Source: Mytilinidion resinicola (taxonomy: Eukaryota; Ascomycota; Dothideomycetes; Mytilinidiales; Mytilinidiaceae). Taken from it: a stretch of 64,000 bases of DNA. Of the stretch, positions 11,935-23,893 are shown one piece after another. Every line of letters begins with the position of its first letter. Position 1 is the stretch's first letter. The DNA lies in assembly GCF_010093595.1 (NCBI RefSeq), contig NW_022985440.1:2305890-2369889 (forward strand), read 5' to 3'. Below the pieces are notes generated by a model. That model saw only the letters and a program-made list of their open reading frames with translations. It searched no databases and was not told where the DNA came from. Made by a program: the position numbers and the translations under genes.

Positions 11935-14559
11935 ATGTCGTACGGAGACCACGATTTGGATCATAGCCTCGAGGAACAACACGATTTAGGCCTTACTGTC
12001 CGTCGTCAGACGTATCATCGATTGGGATCTCAAGATTACACAAATATTGGACCTCGAGATTATGAGAGCATCGAGTTAGAGAATCGATCGAGGTAAGATG
12101 CTAGAATACTTACGTTTACTGGCTCCATCTTAACCATAAGGCATAGTCATGGATCATTCCAGCAAAGTTCTAATCCATATAGAGTGCCCCGTAAACCAGT
12201 AGCAGGTTCCGCTAGATCGGGTTTCACTCCACTCATCCAACAAGATATTGGAAACGCTGCGGCAGGACCAGCAGTATCAAAAAAGGCATTCTGGAATGCC
12301 GATTCATGGCCTCTCCTCGTCAAATTTAATAACTGGCAACGTAATAATCGGTACGCCGGATGGCGCCTAGGCGTTCTAGCCGGCTGCATTTTGTCCGTCG
12401 TCGTACTCTGCATCAACGTCATCCTCTTCGCCATTGGAGCTACAGTTGAAGGCGGTTATGTCGATGGCTTTGCTACGCTTCACAAAGGACCTGCCCATCG
12501 CATTGGCAATCTCAGCACCATGTACCATGTTCTCATCAACATCCTCAGCACATCGCTACTGAGTGCTAGCAATTATACCATGCAGGTGCTCTGCTCTCCA
12601 ACGAGGAAAGAGGTCGACAAGGCCCATGTCAAGGGACAGCATTTGAACATTGGAATTCTCAGTACGAGGAATCTTTGGAGCATCAGCAAACGCAGGCTTG
12701 CATTGTGGTGGATTCTGGCACTGTCGTCTGTCCCGCTTCATTTATTGTAAGTCTTGCATTTCGCTTTCTTAGCTTGGGCTTGGTTATCTCTCTTATCACT
12801 ACTATATCCCAGGCCGCCGACTGTACACGTAGTTTTCATATTATGGAGAAAGGGCGGCTAGTGGGTACTGCGGCTTGACACACCATGGATTTAGAGTTTT
12901 TCAAGTCAGTATCCGGAGAAGACGAGTATGAACTAAGATATTCTAGCTACAACGCCGCAATCTTCAAAGTTACTTCCGGAAATCAATATGTTGCACAATT
13001 CGTCAACGTAGCCCAGTCCGACATCTATCACAGTCTCAATACAAGTAAAACTATTCACCGCATGAACAACACCGAGTGGCGTAAGACGTACAGCTCGCGC
13101 TACGTCTCGGAGACCGGCGACATTTATCTCATCGTCGACCAGATTGCCCTCGAATACGAATTTTTCAAGTCTCCAAACCACTCCCTCTCCAATTTCGCTC
13201 TTTCTGCTCCCATGTCCGTGTCAGTCGACCCGGAGAAAGATTCATCGTTGACTAGCAAAATGCAATGGCAGGAGGGATCTTGGTATATACCAGATACCAT
13301 CGCATATCTAAATAAGACGCTGGACTTGTCGGGCAATTACTCTTGGTCTCCGGGCACAGAGTGGGCGGAGAACCCAAACAACACCTATCACATCCAGTAC
13401 TCCTTCGTTAAACCTGCGATCGACCCCAACACAAGCAAAGTTCAGATCGGCCTTATTTTCATGGCCATAGTCATTGGCTGCAATTTCATCAAAGCATTGG
13501 TTATGCTGATCACTTTTCTGGATCATCAGAGTGCATATCTCGTCACCACCGGTGATGCCCTGGCTTCTTTCTTAACAAGACCAGATCCTACAACGGTTGG
13601 ATGTTGCATCTCTGCCTACGATGCCATCGACCAGCGCGTCAAGAAGCTTGTAGAAGCAGGGCCTATTAACGAGGGCCATTCGCAGGATTCATCATTAGAA
13701 GGCGAATTCTGGGTCAAACGGCATCGACTAATCGACAGCGCTATTAGTGGACTTAGAGGCAAAGCAGCCTACATGCTGTACGTTTTCCGCTCCCCCCCCT
13801 GTAGCCACAGTAACCCTAATACGACCTAGCTGCACCATCACCGTCGTTGGCGGCGTGGCCCTCCCCACTACCCTCGGTCTCCACGTTAAAGCCTGGGGCC
13901 CCGCGTCCCCGCTCACCTTCTCCCTTAGCACCCACAACACCTTCAACACGCGCGACCTGCTCCTCAATGCCTCCCTCGCCAACCTCCCACAGCTCTACCT
14001 CAGCATCTACTACATCACCTTCAACGGGCTGTACACCTGCGTCGCCATGGCCTACGAATGGAACGCACTCGGGATTAAAAGAAGAGGCCTCCGCGTCACC
14101 AAAGAAGAAGGCGACCAACGCAGTACGCACTTCCTCCAACTGCCCTACCACTGGGGCCTGCCCATTGCCGCAACGAGCGGGGTCCTCCACTGGCTCATGT
14201 CCGAGACGCTCTTCCTCGTGCGCGCGGACGTCCGCGACCGCGACGGGCAGCTGCTGGATCTGGAGTCTTTCTCCGCGTGCGGGTACAGCTTATCGAGTCT
14301 GCTCGCGCTGGTGCTGGTGGGCTTTGTGCCAATTCTGGTGACAGGGTGGGTGGTTACGAGGCCCCTGAGGCAGCGGGTGCCGTTCGCGGCAGGGAACAGC
14401 TTGGTTGTCAGTGCGGCATGCCATCCGCCGGCGGACGATGTGGATGTGCATTTGAAGAAGGTGATGTGGGGGGAGGTGGGGAGGTTTAAGGACGTAGGAC
14501 ATTGCTCGTTGAGTAGTGCAGAGGTGGGGGAGCCGGTGCCTGGAATGAGGTATGCGTAG
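11935..14559 (+). CDS. DUF6536-family integral membrane protein
   Basis: Exons 11935-12092, 12141-12746, 12947-13777 and 13830-14559 give 774 aa. Introns are 48, 200 and 52 bp. The 200-bp intron is chosen because its acceptor (TTCTAG at 12946) joins SVPLHL to FYNAAIFKV, the pattern expected in this fungal family, and removes an in-frame TGA at 12876. Features: a short polar N-terminus; WRLGVLAGCILSVVVLCINVILFAIG as first membrane helix near residue 115; the SSVPLHL helix; a long extracellular-type domain with several N-glycosylation sequons; further helices after residue 430; and the conserved C-terminal block LHWLMSETLFLVR, CGYS, SAACHPPADD and GHCSLSSAEV. The family is widespread in Pezizomycotina and its function is unknown. 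Confidence 0.85.
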
Positions 14560-14791
14560 GAAAAACAATCTCATAGGATCTTGTGAAGAAGTGGCTGATT
14601 TTGGGCCACTTACATAAACATCTGCCCTCAGACTCCGACGCAAGCTTGATTGGAGTGTCTCCATGATGCAAAATGAGAGCGAGCACTTATGTGCTTAAAT
14701 TGACAGAGCTTTAGCCACGAACCGAGTCCGAAACCACCCCATATCACCCTCGAATGGGACCTTCTCGGCTACAAGCCGTGTACTGCGATAC

Positions 14792-16865
14792 TCAGACAAG
14801 TTCAACGCCGAAGGTCACCTCTCCTTCTGTAGTCCCAAAAGCTGTACCCTTGAACAAGGCGATTGAAAAGGGGATTTGAACACCGTCCTGACTCTGTTTG
14901 AATCCATTTCGCAAATCTGATCGTGAGAAAAAAGTTAGTCAGTGCCAAGTTTTTGTCCATCAGGATTGAAAAGCACCTACTCAGAACTTCCGACCCCTTT
15001 CCGACCTCATCGTCGTGATTCGGGAGTGGCCAGACGCTGTCGTCATCGTCCATGACCAAGACTCTGAGGAGATACTTCGCAGACATGTCAATCCTCAGCA
15101 TTGGCGGAAGAAGAATCCTTGGCGCGACGAAGTCCTGATCGCCCCAGTACGCTTCAGCATTGTTACCCGGGGGTAGCGGCGGATAGCGTCCATTGAAGAC
15201 ATTGGATCCGTCGCGCTCAATCTGGATGCTGATGTACATATCCTTTTTCTCTCCGTCAGGCCTCGCTGATATACTGATCAGACGAAGCTGGAACTGGCGG
15301 AACACTTCAACTTGGTTTGTATACGGATTCCAGACGATGATACCACGCTGGAAGCCCTGGCCCCATCGCGGTTTCGGCTCGTGAACATCAGTGTCGAGTG
15401 GAAGGTTGACCTGCTCGGTAGTAGGAAGGCCAAGGACCCCAGCCGGACCTCCGACGGCAACATACTTATCCTTGAAGTCGCGGAAGACGACATGGCCCCC
15501 TGTGATGAAGCTCCAAAAGACGGCCGCGCCAGTCTCGAAATCCTGCTTCCGGACATCCATCTCCACCCCTTCCACTCCGAACAAGTTGATCTTCACTCCA
15601 GGGACCTTTTCTTCGCTGCGTAAAGGGTAGCCTAGTTTCGAAACACCTCCAGCGGCACGCAACGCGTCATCAATCGCCCCATACACTCCAACGGCGTGGA
15701 GAGGATCTCGCCTCAGGTACCACGTCCCAAGCTGGAAGCGCTGCGAGACGCCACCCTGTGCAATGAACCCATCTTCCGATTTCTGATTCTCTAGAGGAAA
15801 CCCCCATTTGACCACGAGGCCGTCGCCGGACCAGTCTTTCCATATCTGACCGAGGATGGCATGGCTGCCTGTGGCTTGGGACCATTGCAGGGTGCCGTTT
15901 GAGAACTGGATGCTGCGGTCAACACGGTTATTGGCTTCTGTCCAAGCATTTTCGTCTGAGTCCTGGTAGCCTAGTCCAAACTTAATGTGCTCGGGTAGGC
16001 TTTTGTATGCGTCCCAGAGGTCCCCATGCATTTCAAACGCCGCCTCTCTCAAGCTGTAATGAAAAGAGATTGCCCCTTGGCGATACTGTTGGGTCCAAGT
16101 TGAGTCCGTGTTGATAGCAGGACCCAGAGGGTATCCAAGATTGAACAGCGGACGCGTAGTCTCAAGCTTCGTCGTAATGAACCACCGTGGCAAGTTGCGC
16201 TGCTTGTCGACCTCGACCTTGAGCGTGTCCGGGACCCCTAGTTCGACTTTCACGGCAGCGATCGCACCGTTGAAGTTCGTGGGAACGAAGGGCTGCTTCA
16301 AGCCCCCAATTTGGATCGTCTGGGGGTTTTCAATGCCTACGCGTGGATTGCGACCGAAGCCATGGCAGCTTATGGGAATCCCGCCGAGAAATGTAACTAA
16401 CGTGTCTTTGTCCCAGACCAGATCAGCTGAGTACCATTTCCCCGACACAATTTCGGGAGTGTCGAAAATTTCGGTGGCTTGAGATCCTACGACTGCCTCT
16501 CTCACGGCAGCAGCTAGTCTTGGGACCCCTTCAGTGAGGTAGAGAGAGAACGGGATAGCGTCGTTGTGAAGGAGGTATTGCTTGAACATCGGTCCGGGTA
16601 TGAGGGGGTTCGGGGGGCCGGCCATGTATTTGAACACGACTCGAGCATGGAATTGGGCCGTGCCGGCGATGTAGTAAGAGCTGGTGTCTACTACAAGTGG
16701 CGCATCGGGACCGAGAATGACTGCCTGAGGGAGAATTTGCTCCTCGAAAGAACCAGGACCAGGGACAAGCTGGGCGCGACCCGGAAGAAGACTTGCAAAT
16801 GTGCCATCAGGGTTGGCGACGCGGCGATCGTTGAAGAAATAGTCGATGATGGTGTTGGTCGGCAT
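14792..16865 (-). CDS. LGFP-repeat protein with LamG-like N-terminus
   Basis: Exon 16865-14981 and exon 14916-14792 are joined across a 64-bp intron (14980-14917: GTAGGT donor, TGACTAAC branch site, GATCAG acceptor), giving 669 aa. Splicing replaces an implausible read-through tail with a beta-rich ending that stops GVELV. Residues about 45-220 look like a concanavalin/LamG-type beta-sandwich. Then come LGFP-type repeats: LGYPLG near 243, WGFPLENQKSEDGFIAQGG near 355, LGYPLRSEEKVPGV near 415 and LGLPTTEQVNLP near 480, each followed by an aromatic/Gly stretch. The last 150 residues suggest a C2-like fold. LGFP repeats are best known from bacterial cell-wall proteins. No signal peptide or catalytic motif is seen; glycan binding is an inference. 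Confidence 0.85.
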
Positions 16866-17519
16866 CGTGGCGGAGGAGGAGTATTGCTAATGCTCTGGAT
16901 GCGGAGTCTCTTCGCTCTTATGACATTGACCCCATCTTTCAGCTCGGGTTCCAGCTCCTGCAACACAATACTTCAGCTTTTACAGCCAAGATCATATCCG
17001 AGAGTATGACTGGACGAATGGTAAGTCCAAGGATGTGGCTACCTTGGCAAAGTCTGGGCTGTCCAACTTCTGCAAGGCAGCCGAGCTAATGGAAAAGCAT
17101 GAGTTTCTGGCATGGTATATCAAGTTTCAGCTCTTCTCTTGGTGCTATTGATAGATTGGTGAAGGGTAAAGAAGTCGCTGTAACTGTCCAAATTGTATGA
17201 TATAAAGGCCTCAAAGATGCGGTAGATACTCCGTCCACCGCAAGCTAACATAAGCATTAGGTGGCATCGACCTGAAGCTTGCAAAAATTTCTACAAGCAG
17301 GTAGAGTTGACATAGGAAATAGAACGGGTCATGAACAAATCAAGCTTACGCGTGACTGAACAGATGCTGAGCATCCCTGGCGACGTATCCTACTAGTTTC
17401 TGCGACTCTCGAGGCTCAACTCCTTGTATATCGTCCAAATACACATGCAGTGACTATATGAGGCCGTAGAAAGCGGGGAATAACGCACGTCCCATGAATG
17501 CAAGTTTCCGCAACCAATT
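16866..17519. other. Intergenic, no gene seen
   Basis: Holds the LGFP gene promoter. A frame at 17393-17680 (minus) partly overlaps the membrane-protein relic next to it but carries no motif. Confidence 0.45.
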
Positions 17520-18020
17520 CTACGCCACCGAAGGGAAAGCCCAGTTCCACACTGAGAGAAGGCAAGCTGCAAAGGCCGGAGGCATGGGACCATGAAGCCT
17601 ACGCGGTCCAAGTGGAACGTAGAGTAAAGCTGAAGGTTGCAGGTTGATACCCTGACCATCGAAAAAATTGAACTTTTCAACTATCTGTCTCACATTACCG
17701 TCGAACTTTATGCTTTTAGGCCTGTCAATGCCTAGAGGTTTCATCCACCATAGAAGCCTGGAAGGTATGAAACTGTTGTGAAATGACAATAGCCAGGGTG
17801 AAGCGTTCCGAGCGAATGACAAGAAGACTCTGGATGGGTCGGCGGGTGGTTTGTGCGACGAACCACAAGATTTGAAAACGTTTCAGGACTTTGAATGCCC
17901 ATGAAGCCTTAACCTTGTCTAAGATTTCTTCCTCCGAGACGAAAGGCAGTCTCATCCCACTTTCCACCAGACTGTGGAACTCATGCTCTAGATAATCATC
18001 CGCGAGGTCTCGGGCCTGAT
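17520..18020 (-). pseudogene. Relic of a fungal multi-TM protein
   Basis: On the minus strand a frame from about 18020 to 17790 contains EEEILDKVKAS and FQILWFVAQ. A different frame, one base shifted, then continues with LLWWMKPLGIDRPKSI. In order, these match landmarks I know from a common ascomycete membrane-protein family: I-x-D-K-S-K, then LQ..WF..QC, then LWW.KPL.V..P. No GT..AG intron of plausible length bridges the two frames, and an upstream TAA closes the first. I read this as the degraded C-terminal part of such a gene. Family assignment is by motif order only, and a real gene with unusual splicing is not excluded. Confidence 0.45.
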
Positions 18021-18541
18021 CTTATCTATTTTCGAGATTCGCTAGCTCGAATAGTCGTTCCCGCGAAGGCCTTCGTTCGCAATAGTCGCGCTAGAATACC
18101 ACTCTAGGGCTTAAGACGGCGTTGATGCAGCGCAACCTGGGGATGTGTTTCCGTGATGTCTTCTTCGTCAAGAGGATCATACGGGAGAGCTTGAAAATGA
18201 GCAGAATGTTTCTGAACGAAGATGAAATTGATGAGAGTGAAAACGAGGAAGAGGCGGAGAAGTCTCGGGAGACCACCCTTGAAAGCGAACCCCACATTCT
18301 GGCTGAATCATCAAAGGAAGCCCAAAAGTTTGGTGATCGGGATCTGGACTTCTTTCATAATCGTGACTAACAATCTACTTTCTCAAGAAGCTGTTGCACT
18401 CTATGTAATCGTGCATAGTCACACCTGCAGCTCGGTCACGCCATATCCGCTTTTATTCCGTAGAATATAAAACTTCGGCACCCCCTAGTCCCAGCCCTCA
18501 ATCTCGAATTGCCGCATCAAGCCGCGAGTGTCAGTCGTGAC
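18021..18541. other. Intergenic, possible small acidic ORF
   Basis: An 82-codon plus-strand ATG frame (18122-18370) has a Glu-rich middle (ENEEEAEKSRE) but no known relatives. The stretch also contains the DyP promoter. Confidence 0.35.
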
Positions 18542-19723
18542 ATGAACAAACACAAGCTTGCGTCTTTCATCTATAAGATCCGAACGCATCCAAACGCCCA
18601 ACTCGATATCACAAACCGAGGACTACCAGCTGCGCAATCACGTATCCTTCGAGAGGTGCGAGGAACTTCGCTAGGCAAGCGGCATCTTCCAGCACGTCGA
18701 TTTCATCATCAGGCTCTTCTTCAACGCAAGGCGTACCAAACGCATACCGCCGGGCTGATATCGTTGCCCAATATGACCCGCAGCGCATCCACTACAGTAC
18801 AGAGTGTCGACGCGCCCTTGACCGCGTCGGCCACCTTTCTGGTCCTCTCCATCACTGATGGCCCTAGTGCAATCAAAAAAGTTCGCTCGACGCTAGCAAA
18901 GATCAGCGATATCTCCAAGAATGTTGCTATTCGCGACCTTGGGGCCTCCTTCGCGTGCACCGTCGGTATTGGCAGTGATGTTTGGGATAGCGTCACGGGT
19001 CTACCACGCCCAGCAGAGCTTCATCCGTTTCGCGAGGTCAAGGGCAATGTTCATACCGCTGTGTCAACTCTGGGGGACTTACTCTTCCACATCCGCGCGG
19101 AGCGACGCGACCTGTGCTTTGAGTTTGAGCGGCAGTTGATGGATCTCCTGGGCGATTCTGTTTCCGTAGTCGACGAAACGATAGGCTTTCGGTACTTCGA
19201 CCTTCGAGACCTCCTCGGGTTTGTAGATGGAACCGCCAATCCAGTCGGGCCTGCTGTGCCTCCATCGGTCCTCGTCGCGGAGGAGGATGCGCCAGCCATC
19301 GGTGGCAGTTACATTGTCATCCAGAAGTACTTACATGACCTCAAAGCATGGCGCACTCTCTCCACGGAGAAGCAAGAGGCCATTATCGGCCGCACCAAGC
19401 TGGACAATGTGGAGTTAGACGACGTCGCTGAGGGCCAGCAGGCAGCGCACAAGACGCTTGCGACAATCGAAGATGAAAACGGTGACGAGTATAGCATCCT
19501 ACGTGACAACATGCCATTTGGGGCCCCCGGGGCGGGTGAGTTTGGAACGTACTTCATTGGATACTCACGCCGCCTCTGGGTTATCGAGAAAATGTTGGAA
19601 CGCATGTTCATCGGGGAGCCGCCGGGACTGCACGATCGTATTCTCGACTTCTCTACAGCTGTAACAGGGACAGTCTTCTTCGCTCCGTCTGCGAGCCTAC
19701 TTACGAGTCTTGATGATGAGTAA
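18542..19723 (+). CDS. DyP-type (dye-decolorizing) heme peroxidase
   Basis: Intronless. The first ATG (18542) gives 393 aa; a second in-frame ATG at 18773 gives 316 aa, close to the usual size of YfeX-like DyP enzymes, and starts MTRSASTTVQSVDAPL. Conserved features in short-form numbering: GFVDGTANP with catalytic Asp152, proximal heme ligand His226 in AAHKTLATIED, and distal Arg244 in SILRDNMPFG, followed by GTYFIGYSRR. All residues for H2O2-dependent oxidation of dyes or phenolics, or for heme handling, are present. The 77-residue extension of the long form is basic and poor in acidic residues, so it could be a mitochondrial presequence or simply untranslated leader. There is no secretion signal, so it is probably intracellular. 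Confidence 0.9.
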   Translation: MNKHKLASFIYKIRTHPNAQLDITNRGLPAAQSRILREVRGTSLGKRHLPARRFHHQALLQRKAYQTHTAGLISLPNMTRSASTTVQSVDAPLTASATFLVLSITDGPSAIKKVRSTLAKISDISKNVAIRDLGASFACTVGIGSDVWDSVTGLPRPAELHPFREVKGNVHTAVSTLGDLLFHIRAERRDLCFEFERQLMDLLGDSVSVVDETIGFRYFDLRDLLGFVDGTANPVGPAVPPSVLVAEEDAPAIGGSYIVIQKYLHDLKAWRTLSTEKQEAIIGRTKLDNVELDDVAEGQQAAHKTLATIEDENGDEYSILRDNMPFGAPGAGEFGTYFIGYSRRLWVIEKMLERMFIGEPPGLHDRILDFSTAVTGTVFFAPSASLLTSLDDE

Positions 19724-20283
19724 CGGCACCTTTACCCGTATGCTAGGAAAAATGGGATAAGCTTTAGGGGTAGATCGAGGACAATGTCGGAGCAGTAATT
19801 CGCCTAACAATCCCGCCTTTTATGCTTTGGATTGGAAGACGACAAAGTCTTGAATTGGATTGGATTTGGTTGCAAGGGCAAAATTAATGAACGTAATCCG
19901 TCGTCTGGACGGATTATTGACCACTCTGTGTAGGAGGGCTGAAAGCGGATTCTGGCTCTACGCTATTTCAATCATGTATCAAATCCTGCATTCTCACTCG
20001 CTACCTGCTCTAAAATCAATTGGAAAGATACAACGCAAGGCGAAATGAGCGGGGTCTAGACGTGTTCAGCCTCTCTTTACGCCCCGTGGTCCAGCGCTAA
20101 ACTGAGTTAATCCGGGTATGCCTCTCTTCTGGGCTAGTACTTCACCGGCTTGAGCATTGATTGGCTGGAACGTTGCTATTCCCCCCTAAAGGCACCCGGA
20201 GTTGCTCCCTTATACGGTAAGTCTGTGGCTTGATATTAGAGAGGCTGTATTATCGCGTACCTCTGCTCAGTGCTGCCTGCAGC
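19724..20283. other. Intergenic, no gene seen
   Basis: A 62-codon frame at 19860-20048 is the longest and has no support. Contains the HET gene promoter. Confidence 0.45.
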
Positions 20284-23099
20284 ATGGCTTCACCGGACCC
20301 AACCCTAGGGGGAAACATCCCTAAAGCTTCCAGGTACGAAGTATGCACAACCAAGGTTGGACCTCGGGAAAGATCATGCAGGCGCCACACGGCTGACTCG
20401 ATAATGGCACAGCCTCACTCTAACCGCAACAGGCCAACCACTCCTTATTCGTATGGGGCGCAGCACGACAGCCTGCTTGACAACCTCGCTGCAAGGCAAC
20501 TTGCATTTATCCTGGAGCGAGGCCAGTTGTCAAAGGTTGGAGTATCCACTCGACTCCGATGCTTTGCAGCTTTGACGGAGTTACCACACACACACATGGC
20601 GGGCGACGCAGTCGTTGAGCTAGAGTCATTCCCGTCGACAGAAAAGCCCGACTCTTACCCGATCTCGACAAAGCAGCTTTATAATAGCCTTCCAATACGA
20701 CTCGGCTCTCACTGCACTCGGTTGCTAGACATAGACCCTTCGCCACCGTCCGGCGGGGGGCCAAATCCTCTCAAAATCATCGGCCATCTTCGCGTAGTGG
20801 ACTTGCGACAGTCCCCGTCGTTCGTATCATTGTCATATGTCTGGGGCGTGAAATCTTCACCGAGTCACGCTGTCGCGTTTCCATCACAAGAGTGCAGCAT
20901 CGAGGTCACGGAGAATTGCTACCAGGCCCTATGGCATATTCGGAAGCTCTTTGGAGGCGTGTCCATATGGGTTGACTCGATCTGCATCAATCAAGACGAT
21001 GAGCAGGAAAAGGGGGGTCAAATATCGCTCATGCAAGAGATATACAGTTTGGCCAGCTCCGTGTATGTATGGCTTGGGCAAGGCAATGAGGATTCCGACA
21101 AGGCCATGGAATACCTGAGGAGGCGAGCTACTCTGGGAAGACGGCTGCCACTGACGCTTCTGGCTTCGAGTGATTCGGAAAGCAAAGAGCGTGAATACCG
21201 CAAGTTCAAAAAAGCTGCTTGGAGCGACATAATATGTAAGCATCACACTGGAACTGTCCGAACCATAATAGATCTCCGCTGATATGACCTTGAACTACAG
21301 CCCGAATGCCATGGTCCCGGACGAGTGGGGATGGTATCAGCTTGGATAAGCTCCTCGACCGCGAATGGATTCACCGAACCTGGACGTTCCAAGAATTCGC
21401 TTTGGCTACGAATGTTATCACAATTTGCGGCGACAAGGCAATCTCTTGGGACGAGCTTGCTAGCGCTCTTAGTAGCACATCTAGAGGCTCCGGGCTTCAT
21501 ATCGCCGATTCACTTCCTCTCTCCGATGTCATTCTAAATCATTGGCGCTCCATCATCGATCTGTGGTTCAACCTACCTCGCCCTCGGCACATCCAAGGCA
21601 GTTGGAAAGATTGCGGGTCACCAGAACAGACATCTTTCAGAAAGAGTTTGCTTACGCTGTGGGAAGAGGCCGAGCTACCCCCGGGGGTGCGTTTGCTCTA
21701 TTCCATCGCGAATGCACTACTTCAAGTTATTATCTGGGGTGTCTGGGGCTTCACCTCATACAAAATGATGCTCAGCGCAAAGAAGACTCTTTCGCGAAAA
21801 TACCCCGCTAAAGATCAGGATTACATAGCTAGTCGCGCCCTGCCATGGTTTCTAATAGTTTTCGGCTGGCTAATAGCTACCTGGATTGTCGGCGCGATAG
21901 CTCATGGGTTGCGTCAACGATGGCATTTCCTCATGCATGGGTGGAAGCAAGAATGGCTACACCACGATCGCATGAATTCTGAAGAATACAGAGTGCTAGA
22001 TGCTGTTCGGGCAGCCTTAAGAGAAAGGAAAAGTTCAGACCCGCGAGACAAGTCTTACGCCTTGTACGGGATTCTCAAAGCTCATGGAGCATGTCCGTCG
22101 GTGCCAGACTACTCCCTTTCCGTCGGGGAAGTCTATCAAAACTTTGTGCAGGATCTTGTTTCCTGGAAGCCTGCTGCCATCGCCATCATTATGGATGCAA
22201 GCTCGAGGGGTCGAATGAGCTTCGATGGACCGACTTGGGTCCCAAATTGGCAAACCTCAGTACCAAGTGCATGGTTGACGTCCCAACATCGGCTTGGAGT
22301 AAGTGAGACTTGTACACCGCGCCAGACAGAACCATCTTTTGGCATCTCAGGCGCTCAGCTTCATCTTCAAGGGATATGGAGAGGGACTGTCACCTGGAAA
22401 ATCATTATTCATCCTACGACTTGCGATGGGAGCGATGAGTGCTTGAGAGCAGTACTATATCGCATGTTGCTGTTGATGGCGGAAATCAAAGTCCATGTAC
22501 CAGCCAAGAAGCCCAATGATGTTCCTCTTAGCTCGTTGTTTGCCATTCTGGATAAGCTTAGCCCGCAACGAGGACCTACCGGGAGAATGATCAAAGGTAG
22601 TCCGGGAGGACGCGACACTTCCCCGAGGCCGAGTAGATGGGAGAATTTCCCAACTGTGCAAGGACCGTACGACTTCCGGTCGCGGAAGACGGCTTTTGAT
22701 AATTGGGCCTCATTGTACGAGATACTTCAGACATACGTCCCGTCGATGGGAAGATCGCCGGTATTCACGGATGCGCAATTGGTTTCCGAGGATATCCTGA
22801 ACGAAATCAAAGCAAATCAATCAGCCTACCGCTACTTGGTCCGACTGCACAACAGGATCTCGAAGGACAGAAGATGCCTCTTTTCACTCTCTTCAGGATT
22901 GGTGGGCTCCGGCCCACTCGAAATGGAGCAGGGAGACCAAGTCTACCTCTTAGTCGGTGTACCTGTGCCGATGACTCTGCGAAGACAATCGGGAAGCGGC
23001 GCCATGAATGTGGTTGGAGCCGCCTTGGTCCATGGGCTAATGCATGGCGAAGATTTCAAGGAGGGGGAGAAGGAAACAAGTGATGTGGTCCTCATTTAA
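20284..23099 (+). CDS. HET-domain (heterokaryon incompatibility-type) protein
   Basis: Exons 20284-21235 and 21301-23099 (65-bp intron, phase 1) give 916 aa; the ATG at 20404 would give 876 aa. HET landmarks run in order: FVSLSYVWG at about residue 180, WVDSICINQDD at about 229, then MQEIYSLASSVYVWLGQG, and in exon 2 REWIHRTWTFQEFALA and GDKAISWDEL. Two probable membrane helices lie in the middle (around IANALLQVIIWGVWGFTSY and WFLIVFGWLIATWIVGAI). The C-terminus has the usual GDQVYLLVGVPVPMTLR and GAALVHGLMHGE block. HET domains trigger cell death after non-self fusion or other danger signals. It is not an obvious biosynthetic partner of the PKS cluster. The membrane pair is less common and suggests a tethered sensor. 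Confidence 0.92.
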
Positions 23100-23893
23100 T
23101 GTTTCGAACGCCATTATTCCGCAGAAATGGACCCTCTGACTTGAAATAAATGAATGCGGAGGAAGGGAAGGGACAGATGCGAACAACCAGAGAGGTTTGA
23201 GGAGGTAGTAGGGAGGTGGCGGTTGAAGGCTGTGGACGACCGGAACTCGGAAGGCCGTGTAAGATAACCCATACCCACCCGTGAGTTTTCCCAGCACATG
23301 CTAACAAAGGCTCTAGACCCGTCGAAACCTACAATCTCCTCAAAGCGTGTGCCGATGTGGTGCGCGGGAGGGAATGTTCTTCTGGCTTCGCCCTGAAATG
23401 GTTGATAAGAGGCAGAGGAGCTTGATTGAGCGCACTGTCTTCGTCTTCTTAGTAGGGTCGTAGTTCTCAGGATGAGATTGTTCCTCGATGTGGTTAAAGG
23501 GAGACCGATGAGGAATACAGCTAGCCGTGAGGCTAAACGGTTCGGATCGGAAAGAAGAGGATGGGGAGGATTGCCTAGATAGGCTCTGGTGGATAATAAG
23601 CAAGCCGAAGGTATACAGTACCAAGATGAAAGGCTGGACACGCCGTTTTCTCATCTCGCCCCGACTAATGACGAGGTGCTGAAGCACCACAAACTCCGGC
23701 AAGTAGGCCAACTTTCAGCCTGTGAAATCTTCCCGATTCAAGTTCTCAGGGACTTTACATCTTATCAGACTTTCAGATGCGACGAAGCACCTCCTACGAT
23801 GGCAGGCAAGTATGCATACACTTTTGACAAGGCACTGTATAGTTTAACTAGCTCTATATATATATAGCTGATAGCTTAGTCATTATCTCTGCC
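23100..23893. other. Intergenic between convergent genes
   Basis: Between the HET gene (plus) and the MFS exporter (minus). Overlapping minus-strand frames at 23037-23711 look like chance openings in low-complexity DNA. An AT repeat (TATATATATA) lies near 23858. Confidence 0.45.

Noticed and set aside
12876..12878. In-frame TGA suggesting that the DUF6536 gene is a pseudogene
   Set aside because: Choosing the acceptor at 12,946 gives a 200-bp intron that removes the TGA and restores the family's PLHL-[FY]-YN pattern in frame.
16566..17009. 147-codon plus-strand frame opposite the LGFP gene
   Set aside because: Overlaps the N-terminal coding region of the LGFP gene on the other strand and has no recognisable content.
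23037..23711. Overlapping minus-strand frames after the HET gene
   Set aside because: Several frames are open at once, with Ser/Leu-rich low-complexity content typical of chance; no splice pattern or domain.
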